Source: Bdellovibrionaceae bacterium UBA6502 (lineage in GTDB: Bacteria > Bdellovibrionota > Bdellovibrionia > Bdellovibrionales > UBA840). Taken from it: a stretch of 64,000 nucleotides of DNA. How positions within the stretch are numbered: position 1 is the stretch's first letter; each line of letters opens with the position of its first letter. The notes beneath the pieces are model-generated. The model was not told where the DNA came from and did not search any database. It saw nothing but the letters and a program-made list of their open reading frames with translations. Positions 35,500 to 44,156 of this stretch are shown here, piece by piece. The stretch lies in contig DJMA01000045.1 of the NCBI GenBank assembly GCA_002436415.1, forward strand, positions 75,083-139,082, given 5' to 3'. Made by a program: the position numbers and the translations under genes.

Positions 35500-37119
35500 C
35501 TACATTCTAAAAACACCAAAGCCAGTTCTTTTCCATTCAGCATTTAAACTAGCACTGATTCCCAAACCTAAAACTTTTCGAGTGTCTTTTGGATCGATAA
35601 TTCCATCATCCCATAACCTAGCTGTCGAATAGTAGGCTGAGCTTTCTTGCTCATACTTTTTTAAGATTGGTGCTTTAAAAGCCTCTTGCTCCTCAAGGCT
35701 CATGCTTTTTCCTTCTCTAGCAAGTTGATCCATTTTTACAGTAAGTAAAACATTCGCCGCTTGCTCGCCACCCATTACAGAAATTTTGGCGTTTGGCCAC
35801 ATCCATAATTGCCTAGCTCCATAAGCACGGCCGCACATTCCATAGTTTCCTGCGCCATAACTTCCGCCAATAACCACTGTAAATTTAGGAACATGAGTTG
35901 TACTCACTGCTGTTACTAACTTTGCTCCATGCTTAGCAATCCCCTCATTTTCATACTTCTTACCAACCATAAAGCCAGTGATGTTTTGTAAAAACACTAA
36001 TGGAATATTTCTTTGAGTACACAACTCAACAAAGTGAGCTGCTTTCAAGGCGCTCTCACTAAAAAGAACTCCATTGTTGGCGATGATTCCCACGGGATAA
36101 CCGTAGATACTGGCAAAGCCTGTTACGATGGTATTGCCATATCTAGGTTTAAATTCATGAAAATGAGAATTATCCACTAATCGAGAAATGACTTCTCTAA
36201 CATCAAACGGAGTTTTTGGGTCTTTTGGAATCACCCCATAAATTTCATCTTCTTTATATAGTGGTGGATGAATTTCTTTTTGATGTAATACTGTGGTTTT
36301 CTTTCGGTTTAAATGAGACACAATACTACGAGTAATTTCTAGGGCATGTTCATCATCTTCAGCAAAGTGATCCGTTACACCACTTAAATCACAATGGACC
36401 GCTGCACCACCAAGACTCTGAGCATCCACCTCTTCTCCTGTCGCTGCTTTTACTAATGGTGGACCACCAAGAAAAATACTACCATTGTCTTTTACAATCA
36501 CATTTTCGTCACTCATTGCAGGAACGTAAGCTCCTCCAGCTGTACAACTTCCCATGACAACCGAGATTTGTGGGATTCCCATCGCAGACATATTTGCTTG
36601 GTTATAAAAAATTCTGCCAAAGTGATCTTTATCGGGGAAAACTTCATCTTGCATTGGTAAAAAAGCTCCCCCGCTATCTACCAAATATATGCAAGGAAGA
36701 TTGTTCTCCATAGCAATTTCTTGCGCTCGCAAATGCTTTTTAACCGAAAGCGGGAAATAGGTTCCCCCCTTTACCGTGGAGTCGTTGGCAACGATTACGC
36801 ATTCATAACCAGACACAACACCTATTCCAGTAACAACACCTGCTCCAGGAGCAGCATCACCATACATTCCATTGGCAGCCAAAGTGGAAAACTCTAAAAA
36901 GGAAGTTTGTGGATCTATTAAGGTCTCCACTCGCTCTCTTGCGCTTAACTTATTTTTCTTTCGAAGTCGTTCAATGGCTTTTTCACCACCGCCTAACTTT
37001 GCCGTTTCTACTTTTTTTCGCCACTCTTCGACCAAAGATTTCATATGCGAATAGTTTTCTGAAAATTCAGAAGACTGAGAGTTCAGTTTGCTTGGGATGG
37101 CTTTAATTTGCTCTAGCAT
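35500..37119 (-). CDS. liuB: Methylcrotonyl-CoA carboxylase beta subunit (carboxyltransferase)
   Basis: The carboxyltransferase moves the carboxyl group from biotin to methylcrotonyl-CoA. From the ATG at 37119 (GAGGGG upstream) it has 539 residues, the usual length. An upstream in-frame start at 37227 is unlikely. Motifs include GAGVVTGIGVVSGYECVIVA, the acyl-CoA binding GGAYVPAMSDENV and GGPPLVKAATGEEVDAQSLG, and GSYGAGNYGMCGRAYGARQL. This is the first gene of the operon, so the promoter should lie between it and the divergent rluA-type gene. No isovaleryl-CoA dehydrogenase gene is next to it. Confidence 0.94.
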   Translation of the reverse strand: MLEQIKAIPSKLNSQSSEFSENYSHMKSLVEEWRKKVETAKLGGGEKAIERLRKKNKLSARERVETLIDPQTSFLEFSTLAANGMYGDAAPGAGVVTGIGVVSGYECVIVANDSTVKGGTYFPLSVKKHLRAQEIAMENNLPCIYLVDSGGAFLPMQDEVFPDKDHFGRIFYNQANMSAMGIPQISVVMGSCTAGGAYVPAMSDENVIVKDNGSIFLGGPPLVKAATGEEVDAQSLGGAAVHCDLSGVTDHFAEDDEHALEITRSIVSHLNRKKTTVLHQKEIHPPLYKEDEIYGVIPKDPKTPFDVREVISRLVDNSHFHEFKPRYGNTIVTGFASIYGYPVGIIANNGVLFSESALKAAHFVELCTQRNIPLVFLQNITGFMVGKKYENEGIAKHGAKLVTAVSTTHVPKFTVVIGGSYGAGNYGMCGRAYGARQLWMWPNAKISVMGGEQAANVLLTVKMDQLAREGKSMSLEEQEAFKAPILKKYEQESSAYYSTARLWDDGIIDPKDTRKVLGLGISASLNAEWKRTGFGVFRM

Positions 37120-37290
37120 TTTTCCCCTCTTAATAGTGCTAAGACGTTGATTATGCTGGCATTTTGTTAAACTAATTAGGAAATTGCAAGATATAACCGG
37201 AGCGTAAAAAGCCAGGAAACTAAGCAAAACTTATTTTTTGCTGCTTTTTAAGGCTAGCCTTGCTGGTCTTTCAATGATAGGTCCTGGTTC

Positions 37291-38199
37291 ATGGAATTAA
37301 AGCGCATTCAGCATAGGAAAATTGCTAAAGAGAGCCATTTGCTTGATTATTTACTCAGCAGTTTTCAGATTAATCCATTGCAAGCAAATGCCCTAATAGA
37401 ATTGGGTGCCATTTACCTTAATCGAAAAAGATGTATGGAAAATTGCCTTCTAAAGCCGGAGGACTATTTAAGAGTTCATCTACAGCCCAAAAGGTTTAGA
37501 ACGCCAAAAGATATTTCTAAACTCATCTTGGCTAATCACGAAGATTTTCTGGTTGTTGCCAAGCCAAGTGGTCTTCCCTCCATTCCAAGCTTAGACAACG
37601 CACTAGAGAATTTAAAACATTTGCTAGAAGACTTTCTAAAAAGCTCTCTCCACCCCGTTCACCGGTTGGACGTAGATACGAGTGGCTTAATTCTATTTGC
37701 CAAAAATAAGTTAGCCGCAAGAGACTTTGGAAAACTCATTAGTAGTGGCCAAATTCACAAAACTTATCTGGCATTAAGTGAAGAACAAGTAAGCCCTGGA
37801 CCTTATAGGCATTTTTTAAAGGCCGGGCAGAAACCTCCCTTCCAGCTAACTGGTGAAAGAGGAAATTCCTCAGACAAAGAATGTCGTCTAGAAGTTTTAT
37901 CATCACAAAAAATTTCCTGCTCTGAGAGTTTTTTGATGGATTCTAATCTCTATCCAAACTTGGAAAAACTGGGGACTGGGTTTTTACACCAAATTCAGCT
38001 GTATACAGGCAGAACCCATCAGATTCGCAGCCAGTTTTCTCATTTAAATGCCCCTTTAATTGGCGATAGTTTATATGGAAGCCAAACAAATCTAGAAGTC
38101 TTTGCTTTGCAATCTTCTAAAATATGGTTTAAATTTAGGTCTGAGTCCTATCAATTCGAATATACTCCTACGGAGAAGGCATGCGCTATTTACGATTAA
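37291..38199 (+). CDS. RluA-family pseudouridine synthase
   Basis: The 302-residue enzyme isomerises uridine to pseudouridine in RNA. The active-site motif HPVHRLDVDTSGLILFAKN (catalytic Asp about residue 127) and GRTHQIRSQFSHLNAPLIGDSLYG near the C-terminus are typical of the RluA/RluD group. The N-terminal 70 residues resemble an S4-like RNA-binding region (ALIELGAIYLNRKRC). The target position (rRNA or tRNA) cannot be read from the sequence. Its end overlaps the next gene by 19 bases, and a methyltransferase gene follows with another overlap, so the three form a tight operon. Confidence 0.9.
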   Translation: MELKRIQHRKIAKESHLLDYLLSSFQINPLQANALIELGAIYLNRKRCMENCLLKPEDYLRVHLQPKRFRTPKDISKLILANHEDFLVVAKPSGLPSIPSLDNALENLKHLLEDFLKSSLHPVHRLDVDTSGLILFAKNKLAARDFGKLISSGQIHKTYLALSEEQVSPGPYRHFLKAGQKPPFQLTGERGNSSDKECRLEVLSSQKISCSESFLMDSNLYPNLEKLGTGFLHQIQLYTGRTHQIRSQFSHLNAPLIGDSLYGSQTNLEVFALQSSKIWFKFRSESYQFEYTPTEKACAIYD

Positions 38200-38582
38200 T
38201 ATTATTGGTGATTTTTGTATACTGGACCTATCATGGTATGCATAAACCTTTAGCCATCAGCGTTTATACTCACTCTGTAATTCAAGAAGATCTCAGAAAC
38301 ATTATTCGTGCAGCCATCAAGGACGCCCTTCCAGATGCCACCAACATTCGTTTTGCGAAAATGAATACTGAAGGCATGGGAGACGATCAAGTCGTAGCTA
38401 GTTTTGTTTATGGATACAACACAGAAAGTGAAAGTGGCTCCGATTATTACGAGATCGAAGGCCGTGCGCTATTAAACAGATATCCAAGTGAAGAAGTATT
38501 AGAATCATGGTCGTTAGATCAAATCGTATTAGATAAAGAGGCAATTGAGTTTCAAGACCCAATTTTAATTGAAGTTGAGTGA
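38181..38582 (+). CDS. Small membrane-anchored protein of unknown function
   Basis: The 133-residue protein has an N-terminal transmembrane anchor or signal (LRLILLVIFVYWTYHG, residues 5-20), followed by a soluble alpha/beta region of about 110 residues (conserved-looking FAKMNTEGMGDDQVVASFVYG). It starts inside the end of the pseudouridine synthase gene (19-base overlap) and its end overlaps the methyltransferase start by 14 bases. It is probably in the envelope. The overlapping arrangement suggests a real gene rather than noise. I recognise no family. Confidence 0.65.
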   Translation: MRYLRLILLVIFVYWTYHGMHKPLAISVYTHSVIQEDLRNIIRAAIKDALPDATNIRFAKMNTEGMGDDQVVASFVYGYNTESESGSDYYEIEGRALLNRYPSEEVLESWSLDQIVLDKEAIEFQDPILIEVE

Positions 38583-39636
38583 TATCCTAGAAAAACAACA
38601 TTACAAGCCGAGCGAATGTATTCAATTAAGTGCAGATGCGGATTTAATTGTAGAAGAAAAACTTTTGCAACACCCTGCTTACTGGCAAGAATATGTCGAT
38701 AATCTAAATTTCAACCAAGGTTGCTTTTTTACCTCTATCGAGGGAAAAGAACGACTTGTTGAGTTTGAAGCCTTCCCATTAATGGCAAAACGAATGTTTT
38801 CTGATGAAGGAAAACTATACGCCGAAGTTTTTCCAGGCCTTCCAATGCAAGTGCAAGTGGAAAGCTTCCAGTACGATGATTTTGATCGCTTTGTTTGTTT
38901 ATCAAAAAACAAATCTTTTCCGATTGGTTTAACTGATTCTGCGCAAAATGATTTTTTCAATGTCTGCGACGACTTTGATGATGATTCGTTTCGCTTTGAC
39001 GGAAAACACTATGAGATGAAAGACCTTTTTGAGCCAAGCAACTCACGCAATGAAGACTTTTGGTCTGCAAAATACAAGAGCGGCAATATCGGCTTTGACA
39101 TGAAAGGCCCACATCCATTTTTAGTTAAAAATTTAGATCAATTTAAATTTTTAAAATCTAGAGTCTTAGTTTTAGGTTGCGGTAGAGCTCATGATGCTGA
39201 GTACTTCGCTCGCCAAGGACATATTGTTACTGCGGTTGATATTAGCCCTAAAGCCATTGAAGCAGCCAAGGCACTCTACCCTGAATCCGCCAACCTAAAG
39301 TACGAACAGCAGGATATCTTAAACCTTCCGAATAGTTTTTATAATAAATACGACATTATCTGGGATCACACCTTTTACTGCGCGATTCCACCAAAACACC
39401 GACAAGAACTTGTGAAACTATGGTCGAAATGTTTAAGCGAGAAAGGTCGCCTGCTCGGTATCTTTTTTAGTATGTATAAACCTGAAGGTCCTCCTTTTGG
39501 CGGAAGCGAGTTAGAACTACGTTCACGACTTTCCAAATACTTTAGAATTCATTATTGGAATCGAGTTATGGAAGGCCCCGTAAGTCGACTAGGGAAAGAG
39601 TTTTTTTGCATGCTTGAGAAATTAGAGACAGATTAA
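38569..39636 (+). CDS. Thiopurine-methyltransferase-like SAM-dependent methyltransferase
   Basis: The protein has 355 residues. The C-terminal half is a class I SAM methyltransferase of the TPMT type: FWSAKYKSGNIGFDMKGPHP, then the nucleotide-binding loop VLVLGCGRAHDAEYFARQG (about residues 199-217), AVDISPKAIEAA, and ILNLPNSFYNKYDIIWDHTF. The N-terminal 170 residues are an extra domain with acidic, Phe-rich stretches (DDFDDDSFRFDG). Starts are TTG at 38569 or 38575, both overlapping the previous stop. The substrate is unknown. It ends 4 bases inside the convergent PilZ response regulator. Confidence 0.85.
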   Translation: MKLSDILEKQHYKPSECIQLSADADLIVEEKLLQHPAYWQEYVDNLNFNQGCFFTSIEGKERLVEFEAFPLMAKRMFSDEGKLYAEVFPGLPMQVQVESFQYDDFDRFVCLSKNKSFPIGLTDSAQNDFFNVCDDFDDDSFRFDGKHYEMKDLFEPSNSRNEDFWSAKYKSGNIGFDMKGPHPFLVKNLDQFKFLKSRVLVLGCGRAHDAEYFARQGHIVTAVDISPKAIEAAKALYPESANLKYEQQDILNLPNSFYNKYDIIWDHTFYCAIPPKHRQELVKLWSKCLSEKGRLLGIFFSMYKPEGPPFGGSELELRSRLSKYFRIHYWNRVMEGPVSRLGKEFFCMLEKLETD

Positions 39637-40361
39637 TCTTTCTTTGATTTTGTAGAACTTAAAGAAAACAAAGACTCTGACTTTGGCTCTTCTAAGAAAT
39701 TATAGATTTTTTCTAAATCTTCACTGGAAAGATTGATAAATTCACAGCCAAGACCAGATGGCTTCGCCCCTTGCTGTTCTTCACGGACCCATTTGACTTT
39801 TAGATCTACCATTATAGGTTCATCAATATCTAGCCTAACCCTAAATACTGTTCCAATATCCATCTTCATCTTGGTTTGGATAAAGACTCCACCTGGGCTT
39901 AAATCAAAACTCTTCTGTAGTTTATCCTCATTTTGAATTCCCACAACCTTTTGTTCGCGTGGAAATTTGCGAGTAATTACCCCCTCCTCGGGAGGCTCTT
40001 CAAAACTATCTTCGAGAATCTTCTTTAACTTCTTTACTGAAAAGGGCTTGTTCAGACAGCGACTAACTTTCAATCTTTCAATTTCATCAGGGTCTAAAAT
40101 AGCATGGCCACTCATTAAGATATTTACAGGAATACGAATGTTTTCGGCTTGAATGCTTCGCATGAGCTCGATTCCATCCATTCCCCCCGGCATTCTAATG
40201 TCGGACACAATCGCATCGACGTGAACACCACGCCTAAGGAGATCAAGAGCCTTCTCCCCACTTTCTGCCGAATAGACTTTAAAGCCTTCTCGTTTTAATT
40301 GAATACTTAGGAGCTTCCTTAGCTCCTGTTCATCATCTACTACTAAAACAACGCGATTCAT
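39633..40361 (-). CDS. Response regulator with a PilZ output domain
   Basis: The 242-residue protein joins an intact receiver (residues 1-118) to a PilZ domain (about 125-225). The receiver has the acidic pocket VVDDEQE, the phospho-acceptor Asp in IVSDIRMPGG (about residue 53), Ser in ILMSGH, and Lys in CLNKPFSVKK. The PilZ domain keeps RKFPREQ and SFDLSPGGVFI, so c-di-GMP binding is likely. The pair could couple phosphorylation to c-di-GMP sensing. No kinase gene is adjacent. It is convergent with the methyltransferase gene and divergent from rnpB. Confidence 0.9.
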   Translation of the reverse strand: MNRVVLVVDDEQELRKLLSIQLKREGFKVYSAESGEKALDLLRRGVHVDAIVSDIRMPGGMDGIELMRSIQAENIRIPVNILMSGHAILDPDEIERLKVSRCLNKPFSVKKLKKILEDSFEEPPEEGVITRKFPREQKVVGIQNEDKLQKSFDLSPGGVFIQTKMKMDIGTVFRVRLDIDEPIMVDLKVKWVREEQQGAKPSGLGCEFINLSSEDLEKIYNFLEEPKSESLFSLSSTKSKKD

Positions 40362-40556
40362 TTCTTTATTGTTATTGAATTAAGAGGATTCTTTAAGTGA
40401 TTTTAATATAAGCTTAATTTATTGAATGAAAGTCCAGGCTAAATAAACATTGGTTATTGCATTTTGCGATAAGTAATCCCTATATTACCCCATCAAAATT
40501 GCAAAATTGCTAGATAAGTAGAAAACTCATAGTGAATCGCGTCAGTTTCTGTTAAA

Positions 40557-40916
40557 CCTAGCTCTGCTTTGTAAGGCAAATGCTGACTTAGTCAGAGGAA
40601 AGTCCGGACTCCGAATGGCGGTGTAAGGGGTAACGCCCCTCCGGTGAAAACCGAGGACTAGTGGAACAGAGAGAATGTCCAGGACTATGATCTTTCTAGC
40701 GGGAACGGGAGCTAGATTGGGAGTTGCTGGAGTGAAAGCAGCTAAACTCTACACGGAGCAAGATCAAATAGGGAAGCGTTTAAGTACGGCCAGTATGAGG
40801 CTTCCGGGTTGATCGCTTGAGGGATATAGCAATGTATCTCCTAGACGAATATTTGCCTCGCAAGTTTTCTTGGCAAAAACTTGTCAGACAGAATCCGGCT
40901 TACCAGCAGAGCAATG
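40557..40916 (+). ncRNA. rnpB: RNase P RNA (rnpB), class A
   Basis: This is the catalytic RNA of RNase P, which trims tRNA 5' ends. The conserved core GAGGAAAGTCCGGACTCC (40594-40612) is followed by the P4-related stretch near CAGAGAGAATG, the AAATAGGGAAGCG region at about 40768-40780, and the closing CCGGCTTACCAGCAGAGC (40895-40912). Helix P1 is formed by GCTCTGCT (40561-40568) and AGCAGAGC (40905-40912). A possible promoter TTGCAT-N18-TATATT lies at 40457-40486. A strong terminator follows. Confidence 0.96.
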
Positions 40917-40924
40917 CCAACTAT

Positions 40925-40955
40925 GGGGTCCTTTTATAGGACCCCTCTTTTTTTA
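40925..40955 (+). terminator. rnpB terminator
   Basis: GGGGTCCT (40925-40932) pairs with AGGACCCC (40938-40945) over a 5-base loop and is followed by TCTTTTTTTA. It sits 13 bases beyond the P1 helix of the RNase P RNA and also marks the end of the opposite-strand gene at 40953. Confidence 0.93.
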
Positions 40956-41615
40956 TTTTCTTTTTGAGAGATCTAACATTTTCTGAGCCTCTGAATGGGA
41001 GACATAATAAGGTTCAGACTCGATAATATGATGAATAGATTGCATAATCCCGGCAATTCTATTTAAAGCCGCTCTCACTTTCCCAAGCTTGTCATTGTCC
41101 ATTTTTTCTATGTCTTCACGAAGGTTTCCGATTGCCACAGTGAGTGGATTATTAATTTCATGGTTATAGGTAACGATCATTGAGTGGAGAGTTTCTAATT
41201 CTGTTTTTCTCAATATTTCTTCATGATATTTTTTTAAGTTTATTTGAGTATTTATACGAGCAAAAGCAACTCTTGGCTCGGTGGGCTTAATAATATAATC
41301 ATTAGCCCCTAAACTAAGAGCTTTAACAATGTTTTCCGTGTCGTCTTCTCCGGTCAATAGAATCACAGGCATTTCAATTGGCTTAAATTTACTTCTAACT
41401 TGATTTAAAACCCCGTGCCCAGAAACCCCTGGCATATGTACATCTAGAAGAACAACATCGTGGAAAATGCCTTTCCGAAAGTCTTTTAAAAAGCCTTCGC
41501 CAGTTTCATAATAAGTACAATGAAGGTTTTCTTTTTCCAAAGTTCTCGAAAAAATACCTGCGATCATTTCATCATCATCAACAATAGCGATCTTTACAAT
41601 TTTTTGATCTAACAT
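40953..41615 (-). CDS. Receiver domain fused to an H-box helix without an ATPase domain
   Basis: The 220-residue protein has a normal receiver (residues 1-120): IVDDDEMIAG acidic pocket, VVLLDVHMPG with acceptor Asp (about residue 57), ILLTGE, and Lys in YIIKPTEPR. It is followed by a helix carrying YNHEINNPLTVAIGNLRED (about 155-175), which resembles the H-box of histidine kinases. There is then only about 45 residues and no HATPase. It looks like a receiver joined to a dimerisation/phosphotransfer segment. A similar H-box-only protein is at 5562-6203. The partner kinase is not in the window. Confidence 0.8.
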   Translation of the reverse strand: MLDQKIVKIAIVDDDEMIAGIFSRTLEKENLHCTYYETGEGFLKDFRKGIFHDVVLLDVHMPGVSGHGVLNQVRSKFKPIEMPVILLTGEDDTENIVKALSLGANDYIIKPTEPRVAFARINTQINLKKYHEEILRKTELETLHSMIVTYNHEINNPLTVAIGNLREDIEKMDNDKLGKVRAALNRIAGIMQSIHHIIESEPYYVSHSEAQKMLDLSKRK

Positions 41616-41887
41616 TGTTATACTCCGTACAGATACTTTATCGGAATGATCACTTCTCCTGTCAAATGTCTATTGCCTAGTACACAGAAGCTTAAAGATT
41701 GTTAAGATTAGATCGTCTTAATATTTCTGAGAGGAAATCTAAGCCATTCTCAATATTATGTTAGCAATGTAGTTTAAAGAAATGATACATTCTTTTAGAT
41801 TAAATTAAGAAATTAGAACGCAAAGAGTCTACTTAATAGGGTTTTGAAAGTTTTTGATTATCACAATCTATACAATTTCTGCTGCAT

Positions 41888-41910
41888 AAAAAAGGAGGCC
41901 AAAGCCTCCT
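41888..41910 (-). terminator. gloA operon terminator
   Basis: AGGAGGC (41893-41899) pairs with GCCTCCT (41904-41910) over a 4-base loop. In the minus direction a run of six T bases follows. It is about 20 bases past the gloA stop. Confidence 0.88.
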
Positions 41911-41931
41911 CATCAGTTTTTAAAATGTATT

Positions 41932-42408
41932 TTACATCAAATCTTTTTGGACTATTTCGATCCAGTAATTATCAGGGTCTTTAATAAAGGCGATGTTTTT
42001 CATCCCTCCTTCTCCCAATTTTTTTTGAAACTCAACTCCTAGCTTCTCAAATCGTTCGCAGGCTTTTTTAATATCGGGAACACTTACGCAGATATGTCCA
42101 AAACCACGTGGATCAGAATTTCCATCATGGTAAACCGCTCCATCTTCTTTTTCAGTCCCCCAATTATGGGTTAACTCTAAAACCGATTGTCTACCAAATG
42201 TATAAGCTGCATTGGCTTTTTCTTCAGAAGGCACTTTCTCGCCTTCTTCTAAATATGCTAGAAAATATAAAGAAAACTTCCACTCTTCAAAATCTAGCTT
42301 TCTCACTAAACTCATTCCTAAAACATCTTGGTAAAATTTGTTGGATGCTTCAGGGTCCTTAATTCGTAACATCGTATGATTAAAAACGTAACCTTGTGTT
42401 TCACTCAT
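41932..42408 (-). CDS. gloA: Lactoylglutathione lyase (glyoxalase I)
   Basis: Glyoxalase I converts the methylglyoxal-glutathione adduct into lactoylglutathione. The 158-residue protein has the two-module metalloenzyme pattern: NHTMLRIKDPEASNKFYQDV (residues 10-29, zinc or nickel His), VLELTHNWGTE, GFGHICVSVPDIKKAC (second His) and IKDPDNYWIEIVQ with the metal Glu. It lies 2 bases after the Old Yellow Enzyme gene, the same partnership as nemA-gloA of E. coli, so the two are co-transcribed for electrophile detoxification. Confidence 0.95.
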   Translation of the reverse strand: MSETQGYVFNHTMLRIKDPEASNKFYQDVLGMSLVRKLDFEEWKFSLYFLAYLEEGEKVPSEEKANAAYTFGRQSVLELTHNWGTEKEDGAVYHDGNSDPRGFGHICVSVPDIKKACERFEKLGVEFQKKLGEGGMKNIAFIKDPDNYWIEIVQKDLM

Positions 42409-42410
42409 AT

Positions 42411-43475
42411 TTACTCTCCCTTCTCTAAAAATGGGTAATCAGTATATCCTTCAGCCGTTTTCGTATAAAAAGTCTCTGGGTTAAAATCATTAAAAGCTTT
42501 ACCTAGTTTAACTCTTTCTACTAAGTCTGGAGTAGAAATGTAATACCTTCCCCAGGAAACCGCATCCGCTTTTCCTTCTTCCACTAAGCTTTGCGCTTGG
42601 GAAACTTCAAGGCCTTGGTTTGACACCAGTACTCCTCCAAATTGTTCTTTCATATAAGGACTCAGAGAATGATCGGTACTAGATTCTCTTGTAAAGATAA
42701 AAGCAATTTTTCTCTTCCCTAGTTCCTTGGCAACATATCCAAAAGTCTCTTTTGGATTTTCATCTCCCATATCATGCGAGTCACAAGCTGGTGCTAAATG
42801 AACTCCAACACTTCCCGCGCCCCAAACATCAATCAATGCATCAGTAATTTCCAGTAAAAATCTAGCGCGATTTTCTAGACTTCCACCATACTCATCAGTT
42901 CGCAGGTTTGTACTAGATTGTAAAAACTGATCAATCAGATAGCCATTGGCAGCGTGAATCTCTACGCCATCAAAACCAGCGGCTTTAGCCCTTGCGCCAG
43001 CCTCTTTGTATGTTTGAACTAGCTCCTTAACTTCTTTAGTTTCTAATGCTCTTGGAGTTTCAAACTCTTTTTTCGGTCGAAGTAAACTCACATGACCTGC
43101 TGGCTTTACTGCACTCGGAGCAACCGGTGTTTCGCCTCCTAGAAAACTTGGATGAGAAATTCTCCCCACATGCCAGAGTTGAAGAAAAATTTTTCCACCT
43201 TCTTTATGAACTGCTTCAGTTGTTTTTTTCCAGCCCTCTACCTGTGCATCATTCCAAATGCCTGGAGTGCCTTCATAGCCGACACCCATTGGAGTGATAC
43301 TCGTGGCCTCAGTTAAAATTAGTCCAGCACTAGACCTTTGCTTATAATAGGTTGCCATCAATTCATTAGGGATACGCTCTACTCCTGAACGTTGCCTAGT
43401 CAAAGGCGCCATAATAATCCTATTTCTCAACATATGATCGCCAACTTTTAGTGGCTCTAACAAAATATTACTCAT
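42411..43475 (-). CDS. nemA: Old Yellow Enzyme family NADH:flavin oxidoreductase
   Basis: This FMN enzyme reduces activated alkenes, nitro compounds and N-ethylmaleimide. From the ATG at 43475 (AGGAGGA upstream) it has 354 residues. An earlier in-frame start at 43550 would add 25 unlikely residues. Motifs are MAPLTRQRSG (residues 22-31), FLQLWHVGRISHPSFL (about 94-109), GVEIHAANGYLIDQFLQ (His-Ala-Ala-Asn substrate site) and DEYGGSLENRARFLLE. It is the first gene of a two-gene operon with gloA. The usual NemR regulator is not visible next to it. Confidence 0.93.
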   Translation of the reverse strand: MSNILLEPLKVGDHMLRNRIIMAPLTRQRSGVERIPNELMATYYKQRSSAGLILTEATSITPMGVGYEGTPGIWNDAQVEGWKKTTEAVHKEGGKIFLQLWHVGRISHPSFLGGETPVAPSAVKPAGHVSLLRPKKEFETPRALETKEVKELVQTYKEAGARAKAAGFDGVEIHAANGYLIDQFLQSSTNLRTDEYGGSLENRARFLLEITDALIDVWGAGSVGVHLAPACDSHDMGDENPKETFGYVAKELGKRKIAFIFTRESSTDHSLSPYMKEQFGGVLVSNQGLEVSQAQSLVEEGKADAVSWGRYYISTPDLVERVKLGKAFNDFNPETFYTKTAEGYTDYPFLEKGE

Positions 43476-43573
43476 AAATATCCTCCTCTTGTTTAATAGA
43501 ACAAAGATAAAGCTTTTTGCCTCAAGAAGAAATGTATTCCTGATTTTCATTGCAGTTTATTTAATACACAAAC

Positions 43574-43600
43574 AAAAAAGCGACTTTGGGAAGCCGCTTT
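43574..43600 (-). terminator. Terminator for the small exported protein gene
   Basis: AAAGCG and CGCTTT (about 43578-43600) form a stem of 6 with an extended imperfect core around ACTTTGGGAAGC. In the minus direction a T run follows (A run at 43574-43579). Confidence 0.7.
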
Positions 43601-43627
43601 AAATAAAAATGCTAAGATAAAAAACTT

Positions 43628-44032
43628 TTAGAAATCCTCACCCTCACCAACGAAACGATAAGTTGAATACTTATTAGGATCTAAAAAGTTATGAAATTCC
43701 TTACACGTTTTCTTTTCTTTCAATTTTTTCCCTAACCGGGAAGCCCTGGCAATGACATCACCTTCCACATATTTAAAAAAAGAACCATCCTCACTAAAAT
43801 GATAGTTTACACGAAAATACCATTGCCTTGGGTTTATAAGACTATCTTCAATTTCAAAAGCTCCAAATTCATCTTCACTGGCAAACCAGGCTTTTGAGAT
43901 GAAATAAACACCATTGCTATTCGAATCTGTGATTCTTACGGCATAACAATCTTCATATTTGTATTCGGTCTGTTCGCTCGCAAACATCTGCGACGCTACA
44001 AGTAAACTAAATACCACAAAAAATACTTTCAT
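43628..44032 (-). CDS. Small exported protein of unknown function
   Basis: The 134-residue protein has a signal peptide (FFVVFSLLVASQMFA, cleavage about residue 18). The mature part contains two Cys (YEDCYAVR and KKTCKEFHN) that could form a disulfide, and many aromatic residues. It is probably periplasmic. It is monocistronic, with a terminator downstream and an AT-rich gap upstream. No family is recognised. Confidence 0.7.
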   Translation of the reverse strand: MKVFFVVFSLLVASQMFASEQTEYKYEDCYAVRITDSNSNGVYFISKAWFASEDEFGAFEIEDSLINPRQWYFRVNYHFSEDGSFFKYVEGDVIARASRLGKKLKEKKTCKEFHNFLDPNKYSTYRFVGEGEDF

Positions 44033-44156
44033 AATTCCCCCTATTCAAGACTTTGTAGGAAGAAATGTTCCAATTTGACAGAGATTTATTAAATTAAACT
44101 TCTTTCCCATTGTTATTTTAAATACAGAGAAAGCTTTACAACTAAGTGCTAAGAAA

